This document shows positions 8,032 to 13,736 of a stretch of 18,078 nt of DNA, one piece after another. The notes beneath the pieces are model-generated. The model did no database searches and was not told the DNA's origin. It was given only the letters and a program-made list of their open reading frames with translations. A program made the translations under genes and the position numbers. The stretch is taken from contig MEWF01000021.1 of the NCBI GenBank assembly GCA_001773255.1, positions 40,512 through 58,589 on the forward strand. The letters are read 5' to 3'. Within the stretch, counting starts at the first letter, position 1. Each line of letters begins with the position of its first letter. The DNA is from a candidate division WWE3 bacterium RIFOXYC2_FULL_42_13 (GTDB taxonomy: Bacteria; Patescibacteriota; WWE3; UBA101185; UBA10185).

Positions 8032-8050
8032 TAGCAGGGTGTGTTATAAA
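8022..8050 (+). promoter_or_regulatory. Predicted leaderless promoter of the receiver gene
   Basis: TTGTTG (8022-8027), a 17-nt spacer and TATAAA (8045-8050), with exactly six nucleotides to the ATG at 8057. A better -35 (TTGACT, 8025-8030) overlaps it but would leave only a 14-nt spacer. No Shine-Dalgarno is present. Confidence 0.5.
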
Positions 8051-8056
8051 TAACTT

Positions 8057-8440
8057 ATGCCAGATAAAACAAAAAACAAAGTATTAATAATTGAAGACGA
8101 GCAGGATATAAGGACTATCTACGCCGAAGTCCTGCAGAACGCGGGTTATGTGGTTGACCAGGCCCCCAACGGGGAGGTCGGCGGGGATAAAATTAAGAAC
8201 TCCGACTGGAGTATTCTGCTGTTAGACATAATGCTTCCGGGCAAAGACGGTTTGAAGATATTGAAGGACCTAAAGGAAACCCCGGAGTTAAAAAAAGGAC
8301 CTGTTGTTGTCCTTACTAATTTAAATAGTGAGCACATTATTCAGGAAGCCTTTAAACTGGGTGCCGACGGGTATTTGATAAAGTCCGAGGTGAATCCCGA
8401 CAAAGTCGTTGAGGAAGTCGGAAGGTTCTCGGGCGTTTAA
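8057..8440 (+). CDS. Stand-alone response regulator receiver (CheY/PilG-like)
   Basis: A 127-residue single REC domain with no output domain. The acidic pocket (E13, D14), phospho-acceptor D57 (LLLDIMLPGKDG), T87 and K109 are all in place. It is the likely phosphorylation partner of the divergent kinase. Without a DNA-binding domain it should act by protein contact, as CheY and the PilG/PilH regulators do; a pilus motor or another regulator is a plausible target. This is inference from position alone. The ATG choice is supported by the promoter spacing and by the start of the beta1 strand (VLIIEDE) eight residues later. Confidence 0.93.
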   Translation: MPDKTKNKVLIIEDEQDIRTIYAEVLQNAGYVVDQAPNGEVGGDKIKNSDWSILLLDIMLPGKDGLKILKDLKETPELKKGPVVVLTNLNSEHIIQEAFKLGADGYLIKSEVNPDKVVEEVGRFSGV

Positions 8441-8546
8441 ACTCTAAGATTAGCTTTCGTTTCGAATATTTTCCATTTTTATGTTGATTGTGTTTGTGGT
8501 GCGGCATCTTATTAAATCGCTAATTTCCCGAAATGGCGGGAATGTA
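8441..8546 (+). other. Intergenic region upstream of the pilin promoter
   Basis: AT-rich sequence between the receiver stop and the pilin 2 promoter. It holds an inverted repeat (8525-8542) and one copy of TAAGATTAG (8445-8453), which recurs at 8612-8620 in the pilin leader. I see no gene, RNA or intrinsic terminator here. Confidence 0.4.
8525..8542. repeat. Inverted repeat just upstream of the pilin 2 promoter
   Basis: TTCCCG (8525-8530) and CGGGAA (8537-8542) form a perfect dyad around a six-base centre, ending four bases before the -35 box. There is no T-tract, so it is unlikely to be a terminator. Position and symmetry suit an operator for a dimeric regulator. The nearby receiver protein has no DNA-binding domain, so the binder would be encoded elsewhere. 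Confidence 0.35.
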
Positions 8547-8575
8547 TTGACACCCATTATAGGCGAAGTCATAAT
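8547..8575 (+). promoter_or_regulatory. Near-consensus sigma70 promoter for the pilin cluster
   Basis: A perfect TTGACA (8547-8552), a 17-nt spacer and CATAAT (8570-8575, 5 of 6) make this the best promoter in the window. Transcription should start near 8582, giving a 5' leader of about 76 nt before the pilin 2 ATG. Confidence 0.75.
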
Positions 8576-8586
8576 TTACAAGAGAA

Positions 8587-8661
8587 ATGTTCATACTGCC
8601 TAAATTTATTTTAAGATTAGGGATTGGATTAGATAGAAGGAGGGGGGTGAGAAGCAGATGA
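8587..8661 (+). CDS. Possible 24-codon leader ORF overlapping the pilin 2 start
   Basis: An ATG about five nucleotides after the predicted transcript start opens a 24-codon frame. It begins MFILPKF, becomes arginine-rich and stops at TGA 8659-8661, overlapping the pilin ATG as ATGA. The stretch AGA AGG AGG GGG is at once its Arg-Arg-Arg-Gly codons and the pilin Shine-Dalgarno. A ribosome translating it would cover or expose the pilin start site. This resembles a coupled leader peptide but could be chance in a short open stretch; no homologue is known to me. Confidence 0.3.
   Translation: MFILPKFILRLGIGLDRRRGVRSR
8637..8650 (+). promoter_or_regulatory. Ribosome-binding region of pilin 2
   Basis: AAGGAGG (8637-8643) runs directly into GGGGTGA (8644-8650). 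The first lies 14 nt from the ATG at 8658, the second 7 nt, so the proximal part may be the functional site. This is the strongest Shine-Dalgarno region among the pilin genes. Confidence 0.6.
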
Positions 8662-9170
8662 AAGAGTTGAAAAAGCGAATTGGTTCTGCTTCGGGTTTTA
8701 CACTTATCGAATTACTTATTGTTATTGTTGTTATAGGTATTTTGGCGGGAGTTGTTCTGGCCGTTATTAACCCCGTTGCCACCCAATATAAAGCAAATCA
8801 GACGGTTTTAAGGACTAATGTTGAAAAAGCTTGTTTGGCATTACATTCTTGCGGAGCTACAACGACCAAAGCTACAAGGTGTGATACGGCAGACGAGATA
8901 GGCGTAATATGGCCTCCGGTAGCGCCCGCAGCCGGCGGTACGACAGATGCCCAGTGGTGTATAGATACTGATGGAAATGAGGTAGCTTGCACAGGAAGTC
9001 CGGCATCAGCAGATACGAACACAGTTTATGTTTGGGGGGATATAGATAACCCTCTCTCAACCGGTGGAGCCCGTTGTAGGTACTATTGCGGATATAATTT
9101 CTCTACGAGTCAAACGGTGCAATTACAGTTAAGCAGTGTGGCAGCCAACCAGGGGTGTACCCTTGATTAA
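8658..9170 (+). CDS. Type IV prepilin, cysteine-rich (pilin 2, candidate major pilin)
   Basis: A 170-residue prepilin. A 13-residue leader ending in SASG precedes FTLIELLIVIVVIGILAG, with Glu5 of the mature protein intact; PilD should cut after the Gly. The globular domain carries eight cysteines, including RCRYYC and a C-terminal GCTLD, enough for up to four disulfides if oxidised outside the cell. A Pro/Ala/Gly-rich loop lies near residues 88-97. It is the first gene behind the best promoter and ribosome-binding region in the window, which makes it the best candidate for the abundant pilus subunit; this is inference. A ten-pair hairpin follows its stop, possibly protecting its part of the mRNA or reducing expression downstream. 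I recognise only the N-terminal pilin helix; the C-terminal domain matches no family I know. Confidence 0.92.
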   Translation: MKELKKRIGSASGFTLIELLIVIVVIGILAGVVLAVINPVATQYKANQTVLRTNVEKACLALHSCGATTTKATRCDTADEIGVIWPPVAPAAGGTTDAQWCIDTDGNEVACTGSPASADTNTVYVWGDIDNPLSTGGARCRYYCGYNFSTSQTVQLQLSSVAANQGCTLD

Positions 9171-9183
9171 AGGAGCAATTTTT

Positions 9184-9208
9184 GGGACACGGGGGAAACC
9201 TGTGTCCC
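9184..9208 (+). repeat. Strong intergenic hairpin between pilin 2 and pilin 3
   Basis: GGGACACGGG (9184-9193) pairs with CCTGTGTCCC (9199-9208) through ten pairs with one G-T wobble and a five-base loop. It is followed by ATATTCG, not a T-tract, so it is a poor intrinsic terminator. It could be an RNA-stabilising or attenuating element that raises pilin 2 over the downstream minor pilins. Confidence 0.7.
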
Positions 9209-9227
9209 ATATTCGAGAGTTATAACT

Positions 9228-9722
9228 ATGCGAAAGAAGGGGTTTACTTTAATAGAGTTGCTTATCGTTGTGTCGGTGATAGGTATACTTAGTGGTTTGA
9301 TAATAAGCGTGATTAACCCTACTAAACTGCGCGCCCGAGCCAGGGACTCTCAAAGAATAGCGGATCTTAAAAAGATACAGACGGCTTTGGAACTCAGGTT
9401 CTCGGACACGCGAAACTATCCAACATCAGCAAGTTTTGCCAGGGTAACAACATCCCTAACCTCATTATCGCCTGGTTATTATAACGGTAGCCTGCCGGTA
9501 GATCCAAACGGATATACGGCTTTATATTCCTGCGGAGGTAACTATGACTATAATTATAAAACCAACGCAGCGGGCGCGATATATGTGATAGTAGCTAAGA
9601 TGGAAACCACAAGCGTGGACTATGAAACTTGTAATTTGGTACGTAACTGCAAACCCGCGCCTGATCCGAACCTTGGGTGTAATTGTTCTACTTTGTGCCA
9701 CGCTGTTCAAAACCCCTTTTAA
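9228..9722 (+). CDS. Type IV prepilin with cysteine-rich tail (pilin 3)
   Basis: A 164-residue prepilin. A very short leader (MRKKG) precedes FTLIELLIVVSVIGILSG, with Glu5 present. After the helix, RARARDSQRIADLKKIQTAL resembles the GspG/PilA consensus, followed by a small domain with LPVDPNGYTALY. Six cysteines are present, five of them in the last 40 residues (ETC, RNC, GCNC, LC), giving a compact Pro/Cys tail. Translation starts 19 nt after the intergenic hairpin; no good Shine-Dalgarno or -10 box is seen at the usual distance, so expression probably depends on read-through from pilin 2. Pilin 4 starts two bases after its stop. Confidence 0.92.
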   Translation: MRKKGFTLIELLIVVSVIGILSGLIISVINPTKLRARARDSQRIADLKKIQTALELRFSDTRNYPTSASFARVTTSLTSLSPGYYNGSLPVDPNGYTALYSCGGNYDYNYKTNAAGAIYVIVAKMETTSVDYETCNLVRNCKPAPDPNLGCNCSTLCHAVQNPF

Positions 9723-9724
9723 CC

Positions 9725-10216
9725 ATGAAAAGGCATTTTAACTCCAACGCATTCACCCTTTTGGAAATAACCATCGTCACGGCAGTCTTACTTGTACTTA
9801 TGGGTACGGCCGTATCACTAATATCGCCCGCATCTTCAAAAGGTAAAGCCCGTGATAACAAGAGATTGTCCGACGTTTCGACTTTAGATAGGGCGGTTAA
9901 TGAATACAAACTGGACTACGGTCAATATCCCGGGCAGGAAAGTTTTTTATACACAAGCGATACATTGCCCGCGGGATCACCGAACATATATTCTGCCGTG
10001 TCGGGCTGGATTCCGGTCGACCTTTCCGACTACATACCGAAATATCCTGCAGACCCTGTAAATGACGCAACATACCGTTATGAATACATTCAAAATACGG
10101 CGGGTTACGAGATCAGCACAAGACTTGAACAATTGACGGGAGAAGCTTCCTCTGACGGTGGAAACGACCCCGCAAAATATGAACTGGGTATCAACTTGTT
10201 ACTGATTTCCCCATAA
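9725..10216 (+). CDS. Type IV prepilin, GspG-like (pilin 4)
   Basis: From the ATG at 9725 this is a 163-residue prepilin. The leader ends in NSNA and is followed by FTLLEITIVTAVLLVLMG; Glu5 is present, but the residue before the cut is Ala instead of Gly, which some prepilins tolerate. The helix is followed by KARDNKRLSDVSTLDRAVNE, and the C-terminal part has YPADPVNDATYRYEY and SDGGNDPAKYELG. These match pilin 1 (5151) closely enough to suggest duplication of an ancestral GspG-like gene. The frame is open upstream to 9683, but that would overlap pilin 3 and put non-leader sequence before the signal. It starts two bases after the pilin 3 stop, so translation is probably coupled. Confidence 0.92.
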   Translation: MKRHFNSNAFTLLEITIVTAVLLVLMGTAVSLISPASSKGKARDNKRLSDVSTLDRAVNEYKLDYGQYPGQESFLYTSDTLPAGSPNIYSAVSGWIPVDLSDYIPKYPADPVNDATYRYEYIQNTAGYEISTRLEQLTGEASSDGGNDPAKYELGINLLLISP

Positions 10217-10222
10217 TTTTTG

Positions 10223-10231
10223 TGCTAGTAT
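10223..10231 (+). promoter_or_regulatory. Possible extended -10 promoter before the fimT-like gene
   Basis: TG at 10223-10224, one base, then TAGTAT (10226-10231), with six nucleotides to the ATG at 10238. No good -35 lies 16-18 nt upstream, as is common for extended -10 promoters. It begins six bases after the pilin 4 stop. Confidence 0.35.
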
Positions 10232-10237
10232 TTACAT

Positions 10238-10786
10238 ATGAAACTGCCCCGCTCGGTTAGTAAGGGATTTACATTGGTCGAGTTGATGATCGTTGTGGGT
10301 ATTCTCGCGATAGTTTCGGGGATTATGATTCCCTCCTTCTCCACTTATACAAGAAATCAGACCCTTAAGCAGGCTCAGGAGAACCTGAAGAGTGACTTAA
10401 GAAGCGCACAAAATAAAGCATTAACAGGTACGGGTTCGGATACTCTAATAAACGGAAATCCGGTTTTATATTGGGCTGTTTTATATTCTGATGCAGCGGG
10501 TTCTAACACGACGTATAGTTTTTACTTGACCGCTTCCAACAGTTGTTCTGTTAATGCGACGCTCCAACAGACCGTGACACTACCGGCTAGTATTTCTATC
10601 GTCTCATCAGGTTCACACTGTCTACTGTTCAGTTTGGATGACGGTTCGGTTTTTGAGCGAAATATTTCTACAGGGCTAACTGTTCCTATACCGGATACCA
10701 CTATCAATCTTCGGCATTCGTCGGATACAACCACGACCAAAAGTATATCAATCAACAAGGCCGGTTTAATATACAGCTCAAACTAG
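10238..10786 (+). CDS. Minor pseudopilin, FimT/GspH-like
   Basis: A 182-residue prepilin. Its leader ends in SVSKG and is followed by FTLVELMIVVGILAIVSGIM, with PSFSTYTRNQTLKQAQENLKSDLRSAQNKAL after the helix. That arrangement (short Pro after the hydrophobic half, then a long amphipathic helix with Ala-rich RSAQNKAL) is characteristic of FimT/GspH minor pseudopilins. The C-terminal domain is beta-rich and Ser/Thr-rich and contains two cysteines. FimT-type proteins join the tip complex that primes pilus assembly, and in some bacteria bind DNA; a DNA-binding role here is inference. It opens a run of minor pilin genes (fimT-, pilV-, pilW-, pilX-like) in the order often seen in other bacteria. 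Confidence 0.85.
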   Translation: MKLPRSVSKGFTLVELMIVVGILAIVSGIMIPSFSTYTRNQTLKQAQENLKSDLRSAQNKALTGTGSDTLINGNPVLYWAVLYSDAAGSNTTYSFYLTASNSCSVNATLQQTVTLPASISIVSSGSHCLLFSLDDGSVFERNISTGLTVPIPDTTINLRHSSDTTTTKSISINKAGLIYSSN

Positions 10787-10791
10787 TAACC

Positions 10792-11283
10792 ATGAAAAAA
10801 ACCTTTAAAAAAATCTTAAAAGAACAAAACGGAATAGGACTAGTAGAAGTTATCGCGGCGCTGGGAATTTCAGTTGTGGTTATCACTTCCCTGCTCTCCC
10901 TCACTCTATTTTCATTAAGGACATCCTTGCAAAGTACGTTATTGATGGAAGGTACGAAGGCTGCAAATACACAGATGGAGTTGGTCCGGGCTTATAGAGA
11001 CCAAACTACCGTCTGGTCAACTTTTGTTAGTACGGTATCCGGATGTACGCCGACAGCAACTCCTCCGGGATGTTATGTGGATATTGCAGTAGATCCTTTA
11101 GTTGTAAGAACCGGCAGCACTTCAACGGCCGCCGGAGGCACATCCATTCTCACTCGTTTTTATGCAGTACCAAAATCCGGTAACACTATCATCAGTATAA
11201 CCGTGCAGTCCACATGGAGTGTTGGCGGTCAGAACAAAGAAACATTTGTGTATACCGATTTAACGAATTGGCAGCAAAAATGA
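10792..11283 (+). CDS. Minor pilin, PilV-like
   Basis: A 163-residue protein with a 14-residue basic leader ending in EQNG, followed by IGLVEVIAALGISVVVITSL. Ile replaces the usual Phe at mature position 1, and Glu5 is intact, as in PilV/GspI-type proteins (GxxLxEVLxA pattern). The domain after the helix is short and contains one CTPTATPPGC loop that could be disulfide-bonded. It starts five bases after the fimT-like stop and ends in an ATGA overlap with the next gene. By analogy it would be part of the minor-pilin tip complex. Confidence 0.82.
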   Translation: MKKTFKKILKEQNGIGLVEVIAALGISVVVITSLLSLTLFSLRTSLQSTLLMEGTKAANTQMELVRAYRDQTTVWSTFVSTVSGCTPTATPPGCYVDIAVDPLVVRTGSTSTAAGGTSILTRFYAVPKSGNTIISITVQSTWSVGGQNKETFVYTDLTNWQQK

Positions 11284-11807
11284 AAAAAGAAAGACTTTTT
11301 GAGAAAGAAAATAAAGGATTTACTTTGGTAGAGTTGTTGGTAGTTATTGCCCTCTTGGGAATATCTATCGGAGTGACCAACGATATATTGGTCTCGCTTG
11401 TTCGCAGTTACAATAAAACTCAAATTAAAAACGAGGTTGAACAGCAGGCGAATTTTGTGGGTCTAAAGATTGAGCGTGAACTACGCAGTGCCGCCGGCAC
11501 CACATCGTCGGGCTATACCAATAACCTTGTTATCTCAAATGAAGCAGGCGGTAGTGTCACATATAAGCTTAACGGGAATAAATTGCAGGTGGAAAACCCG
11601 ACCGGTTCTACAGCTGTGGATCTGACCAGCAGTACCGGCATCAGCGGTGTGACCGTTTCTTGTGGATTCTCAGGTAACACATGTTTCTGGATCGTGGGGA
11701 CCTCCCCACAAACGGTAAAGATGCACATAAAGTTCCAGCCGGTATCGGGAAATAGCAGCGAGTATTCGGAAATAATTAATGCAGTTACTATCAGAGCAAC
11801 TCAGTGA
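11280..11807 (+). CDS. Minor pilin, PilW-like
   Basis: From the ATG at 11280, which overlaps the previous stop as ATGA, this is a 175-residue prepilin. The leader ends in KENKG, followed by FTLVELLVVIALLGISIGVTN, with Glu5 present. The region NEVEQQANFVGLKIERELRSA and the beta-rich domain after it resemble PilW/GspJ minor pseudopilins. A longer frame opens at 11214 but would run through the pilV-like gene and has no pilin leader at its start. One cysteine pair (SCGF, NTCF) may form a disulfide. The overlap indicates translational coupling. The PilW label rests on gene order and helix pattern, not on a domain match. Confidence 0.82.
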   Translation: MKKERLFEKENKGFTLVELLVVIALLGISIGVTNDILVSLVRSYNKTQIKNEVEQQANFVGLKIERELRSAAGTTSSGYTNNLVISNEAGGSVTYKLNGNKLQVENPTGSTAVDLTSSTGISGVTVSCGFSGNTCFWIVGTSPQTVKMHIKFQPVSGNSSEYSEIINAVTIRATQ

Positions 11808-11808
11808 T

Positions 11809-12639
11809 ATGAAAACCCACCTTACCACGTCCATACCCAAAGATCAGACAGGACAGACCCTGGTCGTGATCGTCTTTTTAATGATAGTCGCCACAACGGT
11901 CGGTGTAACAATTTCAAACCGTTTCATAAGTACTCTGAAAGGTTTTGTAAGGACAGACGACAGTGTAAAGGCCCTCAAGGCTGCGGAGGCTATAGTGGAG
12001 CAGCTTCTTATAGTTCCAAATCAAACTCTGGAAGGATATATAGCGTTCGGGAACTGTGGAAGTGCTTGTACATACAGCGTAACAGAACCCAACGGAAACG
12101 TAGTAAGCGCGAATGTTACTTTGGAGTACTCCGGAAATTCCACAGATCCGTTTTCGTTGAACCTTGCGCCGGGGGAAGCGGGACAGATCAGCCTTTTGGG
12201 TTACGCGGCGGGCTCCCCCATCGACATTTGCTGGCAGGGTTCTTCTTCGGTACACGCCGCCTATATTTATATAGAAAGTGCGGTCACTAAAATAACTTCC
12301 TACGCCGTGAATTCGGTGTCTTCTCCATACAATGACAACGGATTTGATACCGCTGCGGCCAACCACGGTTACCCCAATTGTTTTACTATAAATACGATAG
12401 GCACACCTCAATACGTACGTATCAGGCCTTATTACGAGCAGGCAGCTCTTTACGCGGTTCCTGCTATCGGACAGGTCATCCCAAGGCAGGGAATAATAAT
12501 GGATGCCCGTGGATATTCCGGCGAATCCGTGAAACATATTACGGTTCTTAAAACAGATCCCATGGCTCCGGCCTTCTTCGATTACGCACTTCTTCAAACA
12601 AGCGGAACTTCGGATCTTACCAACAGTTACGGACCGTAA
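11809..12639 (+). CDS. PilX/GspK-like minor pilin or pilus-associated protein
   Basis: From the ATG at 11809, one base after the previous stop, this is a 276-residue protein, the longest of the set. A leader ending in DQTG precedes QTLVVIVFLMIVATTVGVTI. The prepilin-like helix lacks Glu5, as GspK and some PilX proteins do; those cap the pilus tip. SVKALKAAEAIVEQLL follows the helix, a pattern shared with PilX-type proteins (AxxAAEA). The large C-terminal part is beta-rich with no recognised motif: CGSACTYSV near residue 83, a GSPIDICWQGSSSVHAAYIYI segment and a C-terminal domain with IRPYYEQAALYAVP. It could be the tip adhesin of the pilus; this is inference from size, position and the missing Glu5. 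The last gene before the pilM promoter. Confidence 0.75.
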   Translation: MKTHLTTSIPKDQTGQTLVVIVFLMIVATTVGVTISNRFISTLKGFVRTDDSVKALKAAEAIVEQLLIVPNQTLEGYIAFGNCGSACTYSVTEPNGNVVSANVTLEYSGNSTDPFSLNLAPGEAGQISLLGYAAGSPIDICWQGSSSVHAAYIYIESAVTKITSYAVNSVSSPYNDNGFDTAAANHGYPNCFTINTIGTPQYVRIRPYYEQAALYAVPAIGQVIPRQGIIMDARGYSGESVKHITVLKTDPMAPAFFDYALLQTSGTSDLTNSYGP

Positions 12640-12669
12640 CATAAATACTTAAAAAGAGACAGAGCGGTC

Positions 12670-12698
12670 TTGTCTGAGCCCCAAAAGGATAGTAGAAT
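12670..12698 (+). promoter_or_regulatory. Predicted leaderless promoter of pilM-pilN-pilO
   Basis: TTGTCT (12670-12675), a 17-nt spacer and TAGAAT (12693-12698), with six nucleotides to the pilM ATG at 12705. No Shine-Dalgarno is present and no intrinsic terminator separates it from the pilX-like gene, so read-through may add to this promoter. Confidence 0.55.
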
Positions 12699-12704
12699 TT
12701 TAAT

Positions 12705-13736
12705 ATGCCCATCGTAGGTTTAAATTTTGGTAGAAGTACATTCAGAGCTGTAGAACTGGATAAACGCAAAGAGGGGCTGATAATTTCCAATATCGGTACG
12801 TATGAAAATCCCAAGGTTAACTTTTTGTCCGATAAAAAAGAGGACATGGACGCGATCGCAGGCCACATAGCAGAATTTTTCAAGGAAATGGGTTTCGGAA
12901 CCTCTCACGTCGTTATGGGTTTAGACGAGAGCCAGGTATTCATGCGTGTTATAAAAGTTCCTGCAATGAGCGACAAAGAGCTTAAAAGTGCCGTGAGATA
13001 TGAGGCCGAACAGTACATTCCTCTACCCCTTGATCAGATAAACCTTTCATATCAAAGACTGGACCCCGATCTTACGGAAAAAGATAAAATAAATGTTCAG
13101 GTTGTCGCCGCCAAAAAAGATGTCTTGGAAAGATACGTTGCCATCGCTAAAAAAGCCAAACTTGTACCTTATGCAATAGAACCGGAAACGCTCGCTTTGG
13201 GTAGGGTTTTGGGCGACTCGGCAGAGGCTCCTCTGGGAACAATAGTTATGGATCTGGGATTTTCGGGGTCGATAATAGTTGTCACGTATGGCGGCGCGGT
13301 GCGTTTTACCAGAAGTATTCCGGTAGGCGGGGATATAATCACAAAGGCGATTCAGCAGGAACTGAACCTGGATATTCAACAGGCCGAGGAATACAAAAAA
13401 GTTTACGGAATGGATCCTATGCAGGCTGAGGGTAAGATATTCAACGTAATAAGACCTGTAATGGACAATCTGATCCTGGAGATAAAAAGGGCAACCGTAT
13501 TCTTCACAAAGCATAACAGCTCTGCTAACATTAAGAGGTTAATATTAACCGGAGGTACTGCCCTAATGCCTGAACTCTTAACTTATGTAGCAAAAAATGT
13601 TGATTTTGAAGTACAACTCGCCAATCCGTTGGCCAATTTTCAACTTTCACAAAAATTAGAACCTAAAAGAAAGGAACTGAGCCAGGACGGCCCCATGTAT
13701 TCTACCGCCGTAGGTTTGGCCCTGAGAGAGGTTTAA
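12705..13736 (+). CDS. pilM: Type IV pilus assembly protein PilM (actin-like)
   Basis: A 343-residue cytoplasmic protein of the actin/FtsA-like superfamily that joins PilB to the membrane proteins PilN and PilO. The N-terminal phosphate-1 strand reads VGLNFGRSTFRAVEL, where the usual Asp (GxDxG) is Asn. Phosphate-2 is VMDLGFSGSIIVV near residue 180, and the adenosine motif LTGGTALMPELL lies near residue 283. The region AVRYEAEQYIPLPLDQINLSY near residue 95 is the classic PilM signature. pilN follows without a gap (TAAATG), matching the usual pilM-pilN-pilO order. Length is typical. Confidence 0.94.
   Translation: MPIVGLNFGRSTFRAVELDKRKEGLIISNIGTYENPKVNFLSDKKEDMDAIAGHIAEFFKEMGFGTSHVVMGLDESQVFMRVIKVPAMSDKELKSAVRYEAEQYIPLPLDQINLSYQRLDPDLTEKDKINVQVVAAKKDVLERYVAIAKKAKLVPYAIEPETLALGRVLGDSAEAPLGTIVMDLGFSGSIIVVTYGGAVRFTRSIPVGGDIITKAIQQELNLDIQQAEEYKKVYGMDPMQAEGKIFNVIRPVMDNLILEIKRATVFFTKHNSSANIKRLILTGGTALMPELLTYVAKNVDFEVQLANPLANFQLSQKLEPKRKELSQDGPMYSTAVGLALREV

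Noticed and set aside
8445..8620. Direct repeat TAAGATTAG at 8445-8453 and 8612-8620
   Set aside because: Two nine-base copies in AT-rich sequence 160 bp apart can occur by chance, and no third copy was found nearby.
11914..12642. A 242-codon open frame on the minus strand opposite the PilX-like gene
   Set aside because: It is antisense to a gene with a clear prepilin-type N-terminus and operon position, has no promoter or ribosome-binding site, and its translation resembles no protein family.
13047..13514. A 155-codon minus-strand frame inside pilM
   Set aside because: Antisense shadow of pilM, which has strong family motifs throughout.
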